A stretch of DNA of 64,000 nt from Prorocentrum cordatum. Taxonomy: Eukaryota > Sar > Dinophyceae > Prorocentrales > Prorocentraceae. Positions 39,141 through 51,315 of this stretch are shown piece after piece (the first letter of the stretch is position 1; each line of letters opens with the position of its first letter). Both the position numbers and the translations under genes were made by a program. The notes beneath the pieces are model-generated. The model searched no databases. It was not told where the DNA came from and saw nothing but the letters and a program-made list of their open reading frames with translations. The stretch spans positions 84,501 through 148,500 of the forward strand of contig CAUYUJ010015276.1 in NCBI GenBank assembly GCA_963575745.1. Direction: 5' to 3'.

Positions 39141-40353
39141 AAAACTTTATTTGCTCCAAGAGGCTATCCGAGACTTACTTCGACCTTTGATGCCCATCTT
39201 ATTAGCTATGCGATGGGCAAGATAGCAACTCGCCCATGCAACTCACTTGGGCATCGTATCTGGATGGGTTGGCGGGGGCGCCCAAAGCTGGTAGGGGGGG
39301 TGCCCAACGCGCGCATGGCACCAGCCTGGTCCTCAACCGCCTCCTCTCCGCCGTTCCTTCAGTTAACCCTTCTCCACTCCCACGTCGGTTCCTTACCACC
39401 GATCCCCGCTCATCCTTCCGCCCTTCGACCTCCTCCCCCTCATCCCCCCCCCGCGCCCTCTTCCAGCGCGAGCGCAGTGCACGCGCGGGGCGCGGGCCTG
39501 CTGCGACCGCCGCGCGGGCGTCGTCCACGGCGGCGGCGCCCGCGCGGCGAGGCAGGCGCGGGCGGGCAGGACAGACGCAAGCGGAGGATGACGACGACGC
39601 CGATTGTGACGACGCTACCACGCTCGAGGACGACCCGAGAGGAGGTTGCGAGGACCTAGCGAAGGACGGAATGGACGAACGAGTTGTGCAAGTGCCGATA
39701 AGAGGGAACTCAGTAAGGTGGAGGGGAGAGGACAGTAACTTACTATATGACGAAGCGGTGGAAGAGAGGGGACAGGCGGAGGCACGTTCAACCAAACAAA
39801 CATGGTAGCAGAGAGGCGAACGGATGAGGCGAATGTGAGGAATAACTTTACGAAATGGAGGAGGTGGGGGAGGGAGGGAAGAGGACGGGCGATGAGGATC
39901 GGCAAGATGAGTGGCGGTGGAGGGCGAGAAAGAGGGGGCAGGGGGGGGCGGGGAAGGGAATCGCGAGAAGGAAGGAGGGGGGCGGGCTTGTAATGGAGGA
40001 CGGTTGGGTTTCAGCGGCATCTAGCCGCGACCCCTCGACGCGCAGCGCGGTCGCGCCAGGAGGCGTCGCACGAGTCAGGCGGCCACTCGACCGCTCACCC
40101 CAGACTGCGTCAAGCGACGCTCGAAGCAAGAAATTGTCCACACTTGCGCGCCGATGGTGCGCCAGCAACGAAGATGCACGCGAAAATCCACATGCGAGGA
40201 CTCACATAAAAGGGTGCAGCTGCCTCATCATAACATTCATCCCGCCCCCTTCCCTCATCATTGGCGTGGTCATTGACCCCCCCGTCATCGTCGTCGTCCC
40301 CCTCTCTGTCATCATTGAGGCGCTGCTGCCTTGGCAACTGCACCAGCGACTCG
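39141..40353. other. Spacer, no supported gene
   Basis: C/T-rich near 39340-39480 and purine-rich near 39840-39990. A direct/inverted AGCTATGCGATGGGCAAGAT motif lies near 39205. The long minus ORF (40020-39202) is Ser/Pro/Ala-rich and strand-asymmetric in composition, so I do not call it. Confidence 0.35.
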
Positions 40354-41344
40354 CTATTGCTCCGTGCCCTCGGAGTCACGCACAACCTGGCTGGCAGATG
40401 CAAGTTGGTGGCCGAGCTGGTCAAACACGCAGCCATGCGAATCGTCGGCCACGTCAATCCAGCCCCGTCTCTCAAGCGCCAGGGCGGCCTCGCTCTCGCT
40501 GTAACCGCTCGGGGCTGGTCCGCCAAAACTTGGCTTCAAGATCCAGCGACGCTTGCTCTGAGGAGGCACGATTCGCCCGAACGCTGGGTCCGAGCTTTTC
40601 GCAAGCGTCTCCGAGGCGGGCGAAGTGACACCAAACTTTGCGGGCGTCTTCGCACCAACGCTGCTGTCGAGACGGCTGGCATGCTCGGCTGGCATCGGCA
40701 GATCTGCCTGAGCCCCCCTCTTCCTCTGAGGGCTATCCTCAACTAAAACGCAAACTGCATGTGTGTCGGCCTCTGGGACCGCACGCTTCGGCGCCGACGG
40801 CTCTGGCGGCGCGTTGGCCACCGCACTCGCCGCGGCGCCCGCGGCAACCTCGGCGCAAGATGCCCCCGGCGGTCCCCCCCTCAGGGTCGCCATCGGCAGC
40901 GCCCGAGCCACGCTTCGGAGGAGCAATCCACCCAGAAGGCGCCAGTTGGCCAAGGTGCGGCCGAACTTCCTCGGCGCCCTCGTCAGCTGGCAGGCAGGCC
41001 CGCGGCGCAACGCCGTTCTCGGCGTCATAGCACGCTTGCTCTGCTCGCCAGCCCGAGTCGAAATGTGAGAGCTCCTGGGCGCTCAAAGACAAAGGGGGCT
41101 TAAAATTGTTGTGCTCATCCTCTGGCCCAGCCTGCTTGTCGCCGTCTGTCTCCTGACGGTGGCCCTCCGAGCAAACAGAAGAAACTTCGGTCGGCGCGGG
41201 CGGGTCGGAGTACTGAGGTCCAATGATGAGGATAGTACAAGGGATCGTTGCCTCGACCCGTTGCTCGTAGCTCGTGGGTTTGGTGGGGTCTGTGACAACT
41301 AGGTTGAGGCCCCCCGTCAACTGGAACCCCATTGGCGCCAGCAC
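40354..41344 (-). pseudogene. Hypothetical gene with one frameshift
   Basis: The first frame (41344-40880) reads MGFQLTGGLNLVVTDPTKPT, TIPCTILIIGPQYSDPPAP and LSAQELSHFDSGWRAEQACY. After a run of seven C near 40876 the next frame continues VEDSPQRKRGAQADLPMPAE, RRWILKPSFGGPAPSGYSES and EAALALERRGWIDVADDSHG to a stop at 40354. The composition of both halves is protein-like and continuous across the shift, which suggests one ORF of about 325 residues broken by an indel or a sequence error. I do not recognise it. The antisense frames are also open. Confidence 0.4.
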
Positions 41345-41530
41345 GCTTCACCTGACAATGATACGCCTTCGAAATGCGCGCGTGCTACAACAAGCTTGGA
41401 CCAGATGGCGGCTCTGACCACGAGGATAGAATGCACATGACAGGGGCAACGCGTAATTGTGGCGGTGCGTTTTGCAGTGAATGAGCAGCGCCGAGTGGTG
41501 ATGGTATTTGATTTCGGTAGAATTTCATGC

Positions 41531-42290
41531 GTTAGCCAGCGTGGGCCCCAAAGGGCCCATTATTGCAACAGGCGCGGTGCAATATACGTGGTGCTGTGTA
41601 TGCGATGCAACCCGTGTAATGCAAACTTTGCGGTGCAATTCAACGTGCTGTTATAGATGAGATGCAGCCTATGTGCTGCAGTCAATGCAGCGCCTTTGTG
41701 GTGCAATGTATGCCGTGCGACCTACGTAGTGCAACATACGCGGTACAGCCTATGTGGTACAATGTATGCGGTGCATCCGACGTAATGCAGCTTATGCTGT
41801 GCACTCTACGTGGTTCAGTGTATGATATGCACCCGATGTAATGCAATGTTTGCGGTACGTTCTATATGGTAATAATGTATGCCATGCATCCTGTGCGTTG
41901 CAGCTCATGCTTTGCAGCCTGTGGTGCAATGTAGGCGTTGCAGCCTACGTGATGCAATATGTGTGCGGTGTGCGTATGGGAGGCAACCTGTGTGTTGCAA
42001 TGCGTGTGGTGCAGTCTATGTGGTGCCATCTGTGCGATGCAGCCTATGCAATGCAGTCTACGCGGTGCCATCTACGTGGTGCAATGTCCGCGACGCAACC
42101 TATGAAATGCAACCTACGCGTGGCGCAATGCACGGCGCAACCCATGTAGCGCAACCCGTTGGGTGCAGCATGCGCGGTGCAGTGTAAGTGGTGCAACATA
42201 CGTGACGCAGCCGACGCGGTGCAGTCTGTGCGGTGCAATGCATGCGACGCAGACCGCGCTATGCAATATACGCGGTGCAATGCGTGCGAT
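41531..42290 (+). repeat. GTGCAATGTATGCG repeat array, copy A
   Basis: It begins GTTAGCCAGCGTGGGCCCCA and GGGCCCATTATTGCAA, then alternates GTGCAATGTANGCGGTGCA and GCCTATGTGGTGCA-like units of about 10 bases in pairs for 750 bases. The same head and units occur at 49786-50000. Protein-like Met/Cys/Ala/Val frames on + are repeat translations. Confidence 0.85.
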
Positions 42291-42690
42291 GCGGCGGGCG
42301 GCGGCGGGCGGCGACGGGCGGCGCGGGCGGCGACGGGCGGAGATGGCGGCGATTGGCGGCGACGGTGGCGGGCGGCGGCGGGCTGCGACGGGCGGCGCGG
42401 GCGGCGACGGGCGGGGGCGGCGGCGGCGACGGGCGGCGACGGGCTGCGACGGGCGGCGCGGCGGCGATTTTGTTGCGATGACCCCGAGGCGACGGCGGCG
42501 GGCGGCGACGGACGGCGCGGGCGGCGACGGGCGGCGGGGCTGCGACGGGCGGCGACGGCGGCGGGCGGCGGCGGGCGGCGACAGACAGCGCGAGCAGCTA
42601 CGGGCGGGGATGGAGGCTGCGGGCGGCGGCGGCGACGGGCGGCGACGGGCGGCGGCGGGCGGCGCGGCCGCGATTTTGCTGGGGGGGGGC
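42291..42690. repeat. GGCGGCGACGGGC minisatellite
   Basis: About 400 bases of GGCGGCGACGG/GGCGGCGCGG units, G-rich on the + strand. Confidence 0.9.
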
Positions 42691-45478
42691 GGGGGGCGAG
42701 ATGGCCAACGCAAACACGAACCCCTACATTCAAGTACTTGCCCGAACGAGAATTCGGGCGGCGGCGGCGCGCGGCGCTGCAGGCGGGCGCAGCGATTGCG
42801 CAGACAGCGGTGGCACGATTCCCTTTGGCGAAGGAGACGGGGCGGCGCTCGCCCCAATAGCGGCGCGCGTTGCGCCGCTGCCCCTGGGGCGATGCGCCGC
42901 GGGCCCGCGCGCTTCCACGCGCGGCGCGCTTGCGCGCGCTCCCCGAGCTCTGGGCGCCACGGCTGCAGCGCAGCGCCCTGCCCATGCCCGATGGAAAAAA
43001 AACGCCCGTCGCCCTGGCAGCGCGCGCCAATCCTTGCCGCGCGCCGCAATTCCGACGCCGCGCTGGCGCGCGCCACCGCCCCCCCCCCTCGCCCCGCCCC
43101 GTTCTGCCCCGCCGCCGCCGCCGCGCGCGCTGGCGTCGAGCCGCGAAGCCCAGCCCTGCGCCGAACGCCGCTGGCATTGGCCCCCACCACCACCACGCAC
43201 GCACGCGCGCGCATATATGCGCCAAGCCCAGGGACCGCAGCGCTGCGCGCCCGTCAGTGGTGCCCGCCGCGCCAACCACCATGCAATAACATTGCACTTG
43301 CGTGCCCGCTCCCTTCCACTGTTTGTTCGCTGACCCAGCAGCGCCAGATCGCCGAACTCGGCGCCCGCCGCAACGGGCCACTACTGCGCGCGCGGGCCAT
43401 GCAGTCCGAGAGCGCGACGCCTGAAGGCAGGAGCAGATGCCGAAATGCGTTGGCCGCGAAGCGGGCGCGAACTTCGACTTCGAATCAGCAGAACACGCCG
43501 CGCCCGAAACTTCGCGCATTGCGTCGCTCAGCGTCGCGACCTGCTGACCCGCCGCACGCGCGCCCGCATCCATGGCCATGAACCGCGGGCCCCGCCCGCT
43601 TGCGAACACCGCGCTCTGCGACTTCGGGGGGGGGGGAGGGCAAAAACCGCGCCTGCAATTGCTTCGGCCCCGCGCGATCGGCGCGCGCGCGGCCAAGAGC
43701 CCCGCGCCCCCATGCCGCAGGCGCAGGCCAGCTGCTGAAGACCCCGTGCCGTGGGACGCGGGCGCAGATCCCAACGCCGCGGGCGAGCGCGCCCGCGCTC
43801 GCGGCCGAACGCGGGCCCGACCCCTCAGGCCCTGGCATTCAGCTGCGAATGCACCAGCACCCCGCGGAATCGCCAGCGGGCGGGGGGCAGACGCGAGGCG
43901 CGACAAGCCGCGGGCGACACCCGCGCCGAAGCGAAGCGGACCGACGATTGCCAGGAGCCCGACGCGCCAGGCCAATGGCAAAATCCACAGCGCCACTTGC
44001 GATGAGCCCCCTGCAGCTCGAATGCGCGAGCCCCCCAGCGCGGTGACCCTGGTAGAACGCAGCTGCGCCCGAGTCTCGCGCCCGCTGCGCGCGCGACGCC
44101 CAGCGCCGCGCGGCCGAAGCCGCGGCCGCGGGCCTGCCCCCCGCGCGCTCGGCCCCCGATGCGCCCAGGCGAGGGTCCGTCGGCCCGCGTCGCCCCCCCT
44201 CGCCCGCGGGGCAGGCACTTGCGCGGCGCGGGCAGGGGGCAAGATCAGCACGGGGAGACGTGCGACCCGCAGCGCCAACCAAGTAGCCGAGTCGCATCGC
44301 CAATTGCAGCGGGCCACGATCGCGCACGCAGCGGCAGCGGCGCCGACCTCCGCGACCGACGCCCCAATCGTGCGCGCCCGCGACCGCGCGCTTTGTGCAG
44401 TCGGCCGCTAAGCCGAACGCCCCAAATCGCCAGCCACGGGAACCGTTGCTCAGCCGCGCGCCAGGCTACGGGGCCAACCCCGCGCCGCGCGCGCCGCCGC
44501 CGCCCCTTCCACCGCGACCGCCAGCTTGCCCGAAGCAAAACGCCCTTCTGCAAGCGCCCTGTTGCAACTTGGCACCGGGCACCAGGCAGCGGGTGTTTGA
44601 GCGGGCCCGGCGGTTCTCTTGCGAGCTGGCGCGGCACGGGCTGTTGCCCCGCAGCGCCCCCCCCCCCCGTCTTGCCACATCCTCGCCCGCCCGCCCGCCC
44701 CGCGCGCGCGCCACCGCCGTTCGCGCGCGCGCAACGCACGCGCGTGCGCGCGCGTGCCCCGCCACCACCGCCACCGTCACCCCGCCCATCCACCGCTGCC
44801 GCCGCCGTCGGCGGCACCGCGCCAGATGGCGCCGCGCCCAGCGGCGTCGCTGCTTGCATTGGGCGCGCCGTCGGGGCCACGGGAAGCGCCCCTACAAGGG
44901 GGGCGCATGTAGCCGAGCGCAGCGACGCTGGCGAGTGGAAAGGAAGGTGCGCTCTCGCGCCGCTTGTCCACCGCGGCGCATGGTGAAGGCCCGACGCCGC
45001 AGCGCGCGCCCAGCAGCCCGCGCTGTCGCCGTTAGGCCCGCAGCGCGCCTGGCAGACAATGGTGAACGCAGCCTGTCGCAATGCAGAAGGCGAGTGAAAT
45101 TGCGAATGGCCCCCTGCGCGCTGGGGGGGGGGGGGGCGCGGCAAATGCCATCGCGCGCAATCGCCCAACCTTTGGAACGGCGAAATTCTCCCAGGCGCGA
45201 CAGGCCACGGTTGAGCGGGGTGTGTACATTTTCGATAAAACCCACCCGGGAACGCAGGTGTCACCGCGCCTGGTAAAAACGAAAATTCGCGCATCGCCAG
45301 CCCGCGCCACTGCGCCCGCGCGCGCCAGTAGAATACGATGGCGGGCATCGCGCGCCCGCGGCCCCAGCGCGAACTTAGCGCGGGCGCCCCCCAGCCCGCG
45401 GGCTGCCCCGACCCGCGGCATACCCGCCCGCGGGAGGGCGAGGGGCGGGGCGGGCCACTGAATACCCGCGGCCGCCGA
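42691..45478. other. Extremely GC-rich block, left part, no supported gene
   Basis: GCGCGC-rich sequence with Ala/Arg/Pro ORFs open in several frames at once on both strands. I find no domain or splice-site pattern that selects one. A shared origin with the right part (46122-49785) is likely given the same composition and the flanking arrays. Confidence 0.4.
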
Positions 45479-46121
45479 GGTACCTCCCAACGTACATCCC
45501 GAAGTACATGCAGATTTTTTAGCCGCGCGCTTGAAAATCGCACTGGCGCGGCAAAGTACATGCGCACGTACCCTCCGAAATTGAAGTACCTACGCAAGCA
45601 CCTACCAAGGTACCTGCCAAAGTACCGTCGCATTGGAAAAGTACATCCCAAAGTACCTACGCAGGTACCGTCGGATTGAAAAAGTACCTACCGAAGTACC
45701 GTCGGACGGGAAACGTGCCTCCCGAAGTACCGTCGGGCGAAAAACGTACCTCCCAAAGTACCGTCGGACGAAAAAAAGTACCGTCCTAAGTACCTACGTA
45801 CCTCCCGAAGTACCTCCTCAGGTACCTAAAGTACATACCGAAGCACCGCCGGATTGGAAAAGTACCTCCCAAAGTACCTACGCAGGTACCTACGCAGGTA
45901 CCGTCGGATTGAAAAAGTACCTAACGAAGTACCGTCGAGCTGGAAAAGTACATCCCAAAGTACCTACGCAGGTACCGTCGGATTGAACATGTACCTAAAG
46001 TACCGTCGGACAGAAAAAGTACCTCCCTAAGTACCTGCGTACCTCCCAGTACCTCCCAACGTACCTCCCGAAGTACCTCGCCGAATCTAGATACCGAGCA
46101 GGGTACATCCCGAAGTACCTA
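45479..46121. repeat. AAAGTACCTNCCGAAGTACC array
   Basis: About 640 bases in which GTACC recurs every 10-35 bases in units such as GAAAAAGTACCTCCC and AAGTACCGTCGGAYNG. Units of about 27-35 bases with CGTCGGAT are interspersed with plain GTACCTCCC. A Lys/Tyr/Thr/Pro-rich + frame (45633-45986) is a repeat translation. Confidence 0.9.
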
Positions 46122-49100
46122 CCGAAAATTACCCGCAGGCGCACCGCGTCGGCGAATGCCTGGCGATAAGGTAGCGCACGTGGGGTTACCGCCGCCGCCG
46201 CTGGGGGGTAGCACAGGGGGGCGGATGCCAGCGCGCGCGCGGTGGCGCCGTTGAAGAGGCGCGTCGCAGGATTAACCTGGCGAGCAACCAGCGAGTTTGC
46301 CTAATTCTACGCGGCACCGCCAAAGCGCGCAGCGCTGATGGCGGATCCGCTTGCCACGCGCATGCAGCTCAGCTGGGTCGGCTAACGAAGCGGGCCCTTT
46401 GCCGCGGCAAGCGACCTTCTGGCTGCCAGGTGGCACCCCTGGAGTTGCAAATATAATGCAGATACAGCATTCGGCAGTTGGCGCCCCTCCCCCCCCCCCT
46501 CTGGGCTTGCAGAGCCAATGGGCCGCATTCGGCGTTCTTCAGGCCTTCCTCGGCGATTCGAACTTTATGGCGGCGCGGCGCTGCATGCGACGTCATGTTG
46601 CGCCCAGGGCCGCGCACCGCCGCGCGTACTTCAGAACCCCGCAGCGCCTTAGGGCCCTCGGCTCAGCCGCAGGAGCGCGCCGCGGCGCCTCGATCGCCGA
46701 GCTCGCACGCATGATACCTGAGGCGTTGCTTGCTCATGGCGCGCCTTGACTTGGAACGTATCCTGGGGCGGGGTTTCCTCATATGGGCACCGCTGTATTC
46801 TCGTCGGAAAGTCATTGAACCTGCGCCCTGCCCCCAAGAACCACCTGCATTGTCGCTGGCGCCTCCGCGAGAAGCGCCGAACTTGCATTGCGTTGAAGGG
46901 GGCGCTGTGCCCATCCCCCTCGCGTTCCGCGCGCGCCTGGCAATCGCGCGCGCTTGCCCCGCGCGGCTGCTAGCCCCCAGGCCCAAACTTCGCGCGCTTG
47001 CCCGAGGAGCGCGCGCACCCCGCGCAGCAGCTCGCTTCTAGACCCCGCGAAGAAAAGCGCACCCGCCCCAAGATCTGCGCTGCTCGCGTACACCTCCACA
47101 TGGAATTACGCTGTGCGGGTGCGCTTCCATGTAGCATGACTGTCCTGGACGGGTGGGCCATTGGCGCCGCGGCTGGGCTCGCCGCGTCGGGCCCGATACG
47201 TTGCCCGCCGCCATGGGCCAGGCTATTGCGGCGGTGCCGAGTCGACCAGGCCCGCGGCGCCCCCGCCCACTGCTTGCCGCGGCGAACCCCGAGGTCGCGG
47301 AGGGCGCGCGCAAGCCGCGCGCCCCCCCCCACCCAGCCGCGGATGCCAACGGCCGAGACCGAGGGCGCGGCGAATGTAGATTGTAAGTCCCTACCCGTTG
47401 CGGCGAAGGTGGCCCCGCGCGCGAGCATGACCCCCCTCGCAATCGTCGTTGCGGCACCGCCTGCGCTCGCCACGCGTTGCGCAGAGGCTCGCAAGCTCGC
47501 GCGCGCGGGGGCGCGCCGAATAATTCCAGCGCCCGATTGGGCGGCGCGGGCGAGACCAAACTTGGGCGGTGCATTATGGGCGCGGCGCCTTGCCATCGGC
47601 TTGCGTCTGGCCGACGCCCCGATGTCGCGGCCCAGCCGCCAACGTTGCATCGGCATTTCAGCGCTGCTCTTCAGCGCCGTCAAGGGGGCGACAACGCCAA
47701 ACGCCGCCTGGACAACCATCGCGCTTGAAGCTCGCGATGGCAGGGCCCCCCGCGCGCGGTTGCTCCAGCGACGCGCCCCCGCCGCGGCGCGAATGACATC
47801 GCCCCGCCATCGCCCTTGCGCGGGTGGTGGTGGTGGTGTGGGGTGGGGGGGGGAGCAACCGCCGCGGTTGGCGCGCCAGACATGCAACCGACCTGCGGAC
47901 TCTGTGCAGCCAGGGCGCTCGCCCCGCGCGCCGCTGCGCCGCGACCGACCCCGAAACCCACCCATTGACGGAATTATGGTATGATGCAAAGCTTCAGACG
48001 CGCAGATGCTCTGGGGCGCCTGGGCGGCCAGCGTTGGCTACACCACTGACACCACTCAGTTGGCGCGGGCGCTGCGTTGCCCCGCTGGCGCGCGGCGCGC
48101 GTTCCGCCGACGCGTTGCACCGTTGCGGCCGCGCGCGATGCGCCTCGGGCTGCGCCAGCAGCTGTAGCGCCATCTTGAGTCGCCGCGTTGCCGCGCCGCG
48201 GCAACGCCGCAGTCGCGCCTCCACGACGCAGCGCGACGGCGGCTGCGGCGCCTCCTTCCGCTCGGCTCGCTGGCGCCATCTACCCGCCGCCCGCGCCGCA
48301 GCGAGACGGCGGGCGACGCGCCCGCTGACGCGCGCTAGCCCGCCGCTTGCAAATGAGTCTACATCGGCGGGCAGTTGTCCGGCGGCGCCCGCGCAGGGCG
48401 CAACCGCGACCCCCCCCCCGTCTTCTGACGCAAACCCGACTGCAACACCCAACGCGTGGATTCCCGCAGCGAAGCCGAACGCGCGGGCCCCCGCGCGCGG
48501 CCTCGCCCACGAGGCCATGCCGAAGACGCCGCCCCGCGACAGAACTACGCCCGCAGACCGCAGCGCGCGAGCCCCGCCCGAAAGCTCACACCCAAAGCGG
48601 GCCGCCCGCGCGCCAACCCGCAGCGCGGGGCCCGCCCACGGCATTTCGCCCCTAGAGGTTCGCGCAGCCCGCCGCGCAGGGCCCATGCCGCTGCGCCCAT
48701 CGCGCGGGGGCGCGCCCTATCGGTCCTGCGCAAGGCGAAGCACCCGTGGGGGCCTGCACACAACGCCCCGCGCGCTGCGGGCCCGCTCATGGGGCCGCCC
48801 ACGGGGCCAAGCACACGTCGCCGCTTCCGCGGCCGAGCCCGCGGGCGTTCGCCCGCGCGGGCAACGCGCCACAATCACCGCTCAGGCGCCGCCGCCACCG
48901 CGCAGCTCCCGCGCCCAACGGCCCACCCCCCGCACCCCCTCTCAAACAAACAGCCAGCCCGCGCGGCGCCGCCCGCGCGAGCCGCCAGGCCCCCAGGCGC
49001 GGCGTCGGCGAGATCTGTTGCGACGCGCCAGGAGAATGCGTATAAGAAGCGAACGCGCACGCGCGCGCCGCTGTCCCTCGCCCCGCCGCAGCACCCGCGT

Positions 49101-49785
49101 TCGCACGCTTCGTGCGCCGATAACTGGCTAAGGGAAACGGATGAAGGAGAAGCGGCCCGAGGGCCAGAGGCGGCGTGCGGCCGTCGGGCCGACCAACGGG
49201 CTGCGGCGGTGCAGGCGGGCCGCCATCCTCGTCCAGACCCCTGGCTGGGGGCAGCGCCGCCTTCTTCGCCGCGCGCGAAAGCGCGCCGCGCGGGATCATC
49301 GCGACCGCGCGCCGCGCGCCCCTCGCGACACCTGCGCCGCGCCGCCAGCGACCCGCAAGGGCAGGTCTGCAGCGCCGCGCGCCGAGCTCGCACCTGCACT
49401 CCGCGGCGCGGCGCCGCGTCGGGCAAGCTGGCCCCGCGCGCTCCGACAAGCGACGCTCGGCATGCGAACGCGCGCCTCGCATGGCAACTGTCCTGCGCGA
49501 ACATGCGCGGCCAGGCGCGCGATCCCCGAGAACGCGGGGCCCAGCGCTGCGCGGCAACTGCTCGCGGACGACGCCGCGCGCGGCTGCTCGAGCGCGGGCG
49601 AAGCTACATGTCACATGCCAGCGTGGCGCGTCTGCCCAGCATTGCGGCCACTGGGGCAAAGCGCGCCCTGGCGGGCGCCTGCGCTGAGCACCTGTTGCAC
49701 GCGCTGCGCCATGTCCAAGCCGTTTCGCGCCAACGCGCGAAACGCGCGCAAGTTTGAGCTTATGCGACGAGCCAACCCACTATAG
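46122..49785. other. Extremely GC-rich block, right part, no supported gene
   Basis: It is like the left part. Several ORFs exceed 200 codons but overlap one another and consist of Ala, Arg, Pro, Gly and Ser in proportions expected from GC content. Less GC-rich islands (46430-46570, 46740-46850) show nothing recognisable. Confidence 0.4.
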
Positions 49786-50000
49786 GTTAGCCAGCGTGGC
49801 CCCAAACTAGTGGGTTATCGCAAACTATGCGGCGCGCTACACGTGGTGCAAGGCACGCGGTGCAACCTAGGAAATGCAACATATGCGGTGCAATGTAGGC
49901 GACGCAAGCATACGCAATGTAACCTATGTGCTGCAATGTTTGCGGCGCAGGCTACGTGGTGCAATGCATGCCATGCAACATATGTGGTGCACCCTGTGCG
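49786..50000 (+). repeat. GTGCAATG repeat array, copy B
   Basis: It begins GTTAGCCAGCGTGGCCCCAA and GTGGGTTATCGCAA, as copy A does, and continues with GTGCAANNTANGNNRTGCAA units for about 170 bases. Confidence 0.8.
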
Positions 50001-50498
50001 GTGGCGTGCCCCGCGGCGGACTTGTTTCCCAAGAGGCCCCATGAGGCCCCCGCGAGGGTTCAAAGAGGCTCCAGAGAGACCCCTTAACAATGCCGCAAGT
50101 GGCGCCCAAGATGGTCCCCGGATGGCCCCAAAGCAAGTTGCATTATACAGGTTTTGTCGCGGCCCCGTGGGGAGCGCCCCAGGATCATCAAGAGGCCTCA
50201 AGAGGCACCAAGGAAGCCCCCCCCCCCCCGCACGAGGACCCCAAGATGGCTCTTGCGACGGCTCCAAGACTTCCCAGGGACGGTACCAAAGCAAGCTACA
50301 TGGTGTGGTTCAATGTGCGTGTTTTCGATATCATTATTATACTCGGGGGTACTCAGGGGATCTCATGGTTGACCTTGTTGTCTGTGGTTGTGTAAGCTCA
50401 CATGGGAGATATACTACAACTAGGAACTCGTAGTCTGGGAGCACAGGGTGCAGCATGCTCCACAGTAGCATACCCTACGGCCTACGGTAGTCTCTGAG
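50001..50498. other. Spacer with degenerate GGCCCCAAG repeats
   Basis: Repeats of the 38.6 kb type fill about 50030-50280. The remainder is the upstream flank of the next ORF. CCTACGGCCTACGGTAG near 50475 is a small imperfect palindrome. Confidence 0.4.
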
Positions 50499-51230
50499 TT
50501 GCGGAACATGAATTGCCCAGGTGATGGAGGTGATCAAGGTGGCGGCGGCGACGCTCCCAGGACTCCTGAAGGCGGGCGCGGCGGCGACGTTCCCAGTCTC
50601 GGAACCGATGGCGGCGCCGCGGCTCCCGATCCAGAGCCGGCGCCGGAGGAGCCGCCGAGTGCTCCACAGCCACCAAGGGTTGCACCAGGTCGCGTGACTC
50701 GAAGCGTCCATCCAGATACGATTTCCAATTGGGCTGGGACCAATTTCAGAATAACGCACAGCCAGACAAAGGGGTGCCCACGAGGTCGATGGCAAGCGGT
50801 TTGCCCATATCACAAAAAGAACGAGGCTACAGCGTGTACTCGTCAGTTCGGCGTCAGGCCTGGAGTTGACAAGGATAGAGCCCGATGTCAGGCGAAGTAC
50901 TGGTGCTTGAATGCGATAGCTTTCACGCGCAAGCGGGATCATGCGGCATCCCCACTCCCTGGCATTCTTCTACCAGAGGAGGCTATGGACGAGCAAGCCG
51001 AGACCCTCCCGCCAGCACCAGATCGGAGCGAGCTCTTAGATGACGATGAGTTGGATGCGCTTGAACACTTGGAGGCCCCAGCTGCACCAGCGCATATTCC
51101 AGCAGTTGCTGCGCCTCACGGTGAAGACGAGGATGGAGAGCCCCGTGAGGAGGGGCCGCGACCCAGTAGCTCGAGTAGCTCGAGTAGCTCGAGTAGCTCG
51201 AGTTCGAACGCCAGCGATAGCAGCGATTGA
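50499..51230 (+). CDS. Hypothetical protein with Cys/His segment, acidic and Ser-rich tail
   Basis: The ORF starts MRNMNCPGDGG with a Gly/Pro-rich disordered head. Residues about 70-145 form a compact segment: WAGTNFRITHSQTKGCPRGR, WQAVCPYHKKNEATACTRQF and CQAKYWCLNA. The C-P-x-H ... C spacing resembles a small zinc-binding module that I have seen in dinoflagellate predicted proteins, but the function is unknown to me. The C-terminus is acidic (LLDDDELDALEHLE) and ends in a Ser run encoded by repeated AGCTCGAGT. Start and stop are clear, no intron is needed, and a terminal repeat slightly weakens the call. The antisense frame is partly open as well. Confidence 0.55.
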   Translation: MRNMNCPGDGGDQGGGGDAPRTPEGGRGGDVPSLGTDGGAAAPDPEPAPEEPPSAPQPPRVAPGRVTRSVHPDTISNWAGTNFRITHSQTKGCPRGRWQAVCPYHKKNEATACTRQFGVRPGVDKDRARCQAKYWCLNAIAFTRKRDHAASPLPGILLPEEAMDEQAETLPPAPDRSELLDDDELDALEHLEAPAAPAHIPAVAAPHGEDEDGEPREEGPRPSSSSSSSSSSSSSSNASDSSD

Positions 51231-51315
51231 AGCATTTCGCATCGAGGACTTCGGGCATCCAGCCCAGCTAGCACTTTGGAGCTGTGGTAGGCCAGTCCGA
51301 TGAATACCCCTCTCC

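Noticed and set aside
39202-40020. 272-codon minus-strand ORF, Ser/Pro/Ala-rich
   Set aside because: It reads a pyrimidine-rich tract and shows no domain.
42044-44317. 757-codon minus-strand ORF and overlapping + strand ORFs
   Set aside because: Composition (Ala, Arg, Pro, Gly) follows GC content and the GGCGGCGACGG minisatellite; several frames are open at once and no domain appears.
45633-45986. Lys/Tyr/Pro-rich 117-codon ORF
   Set aside because: It is a translation of the GTACC array.
46970-49757. Several ORFs of 290-435 codons in the GC-rich block
   Set aside because: They overlap each other on both strands without domains, splice signals or bias that would favour one.
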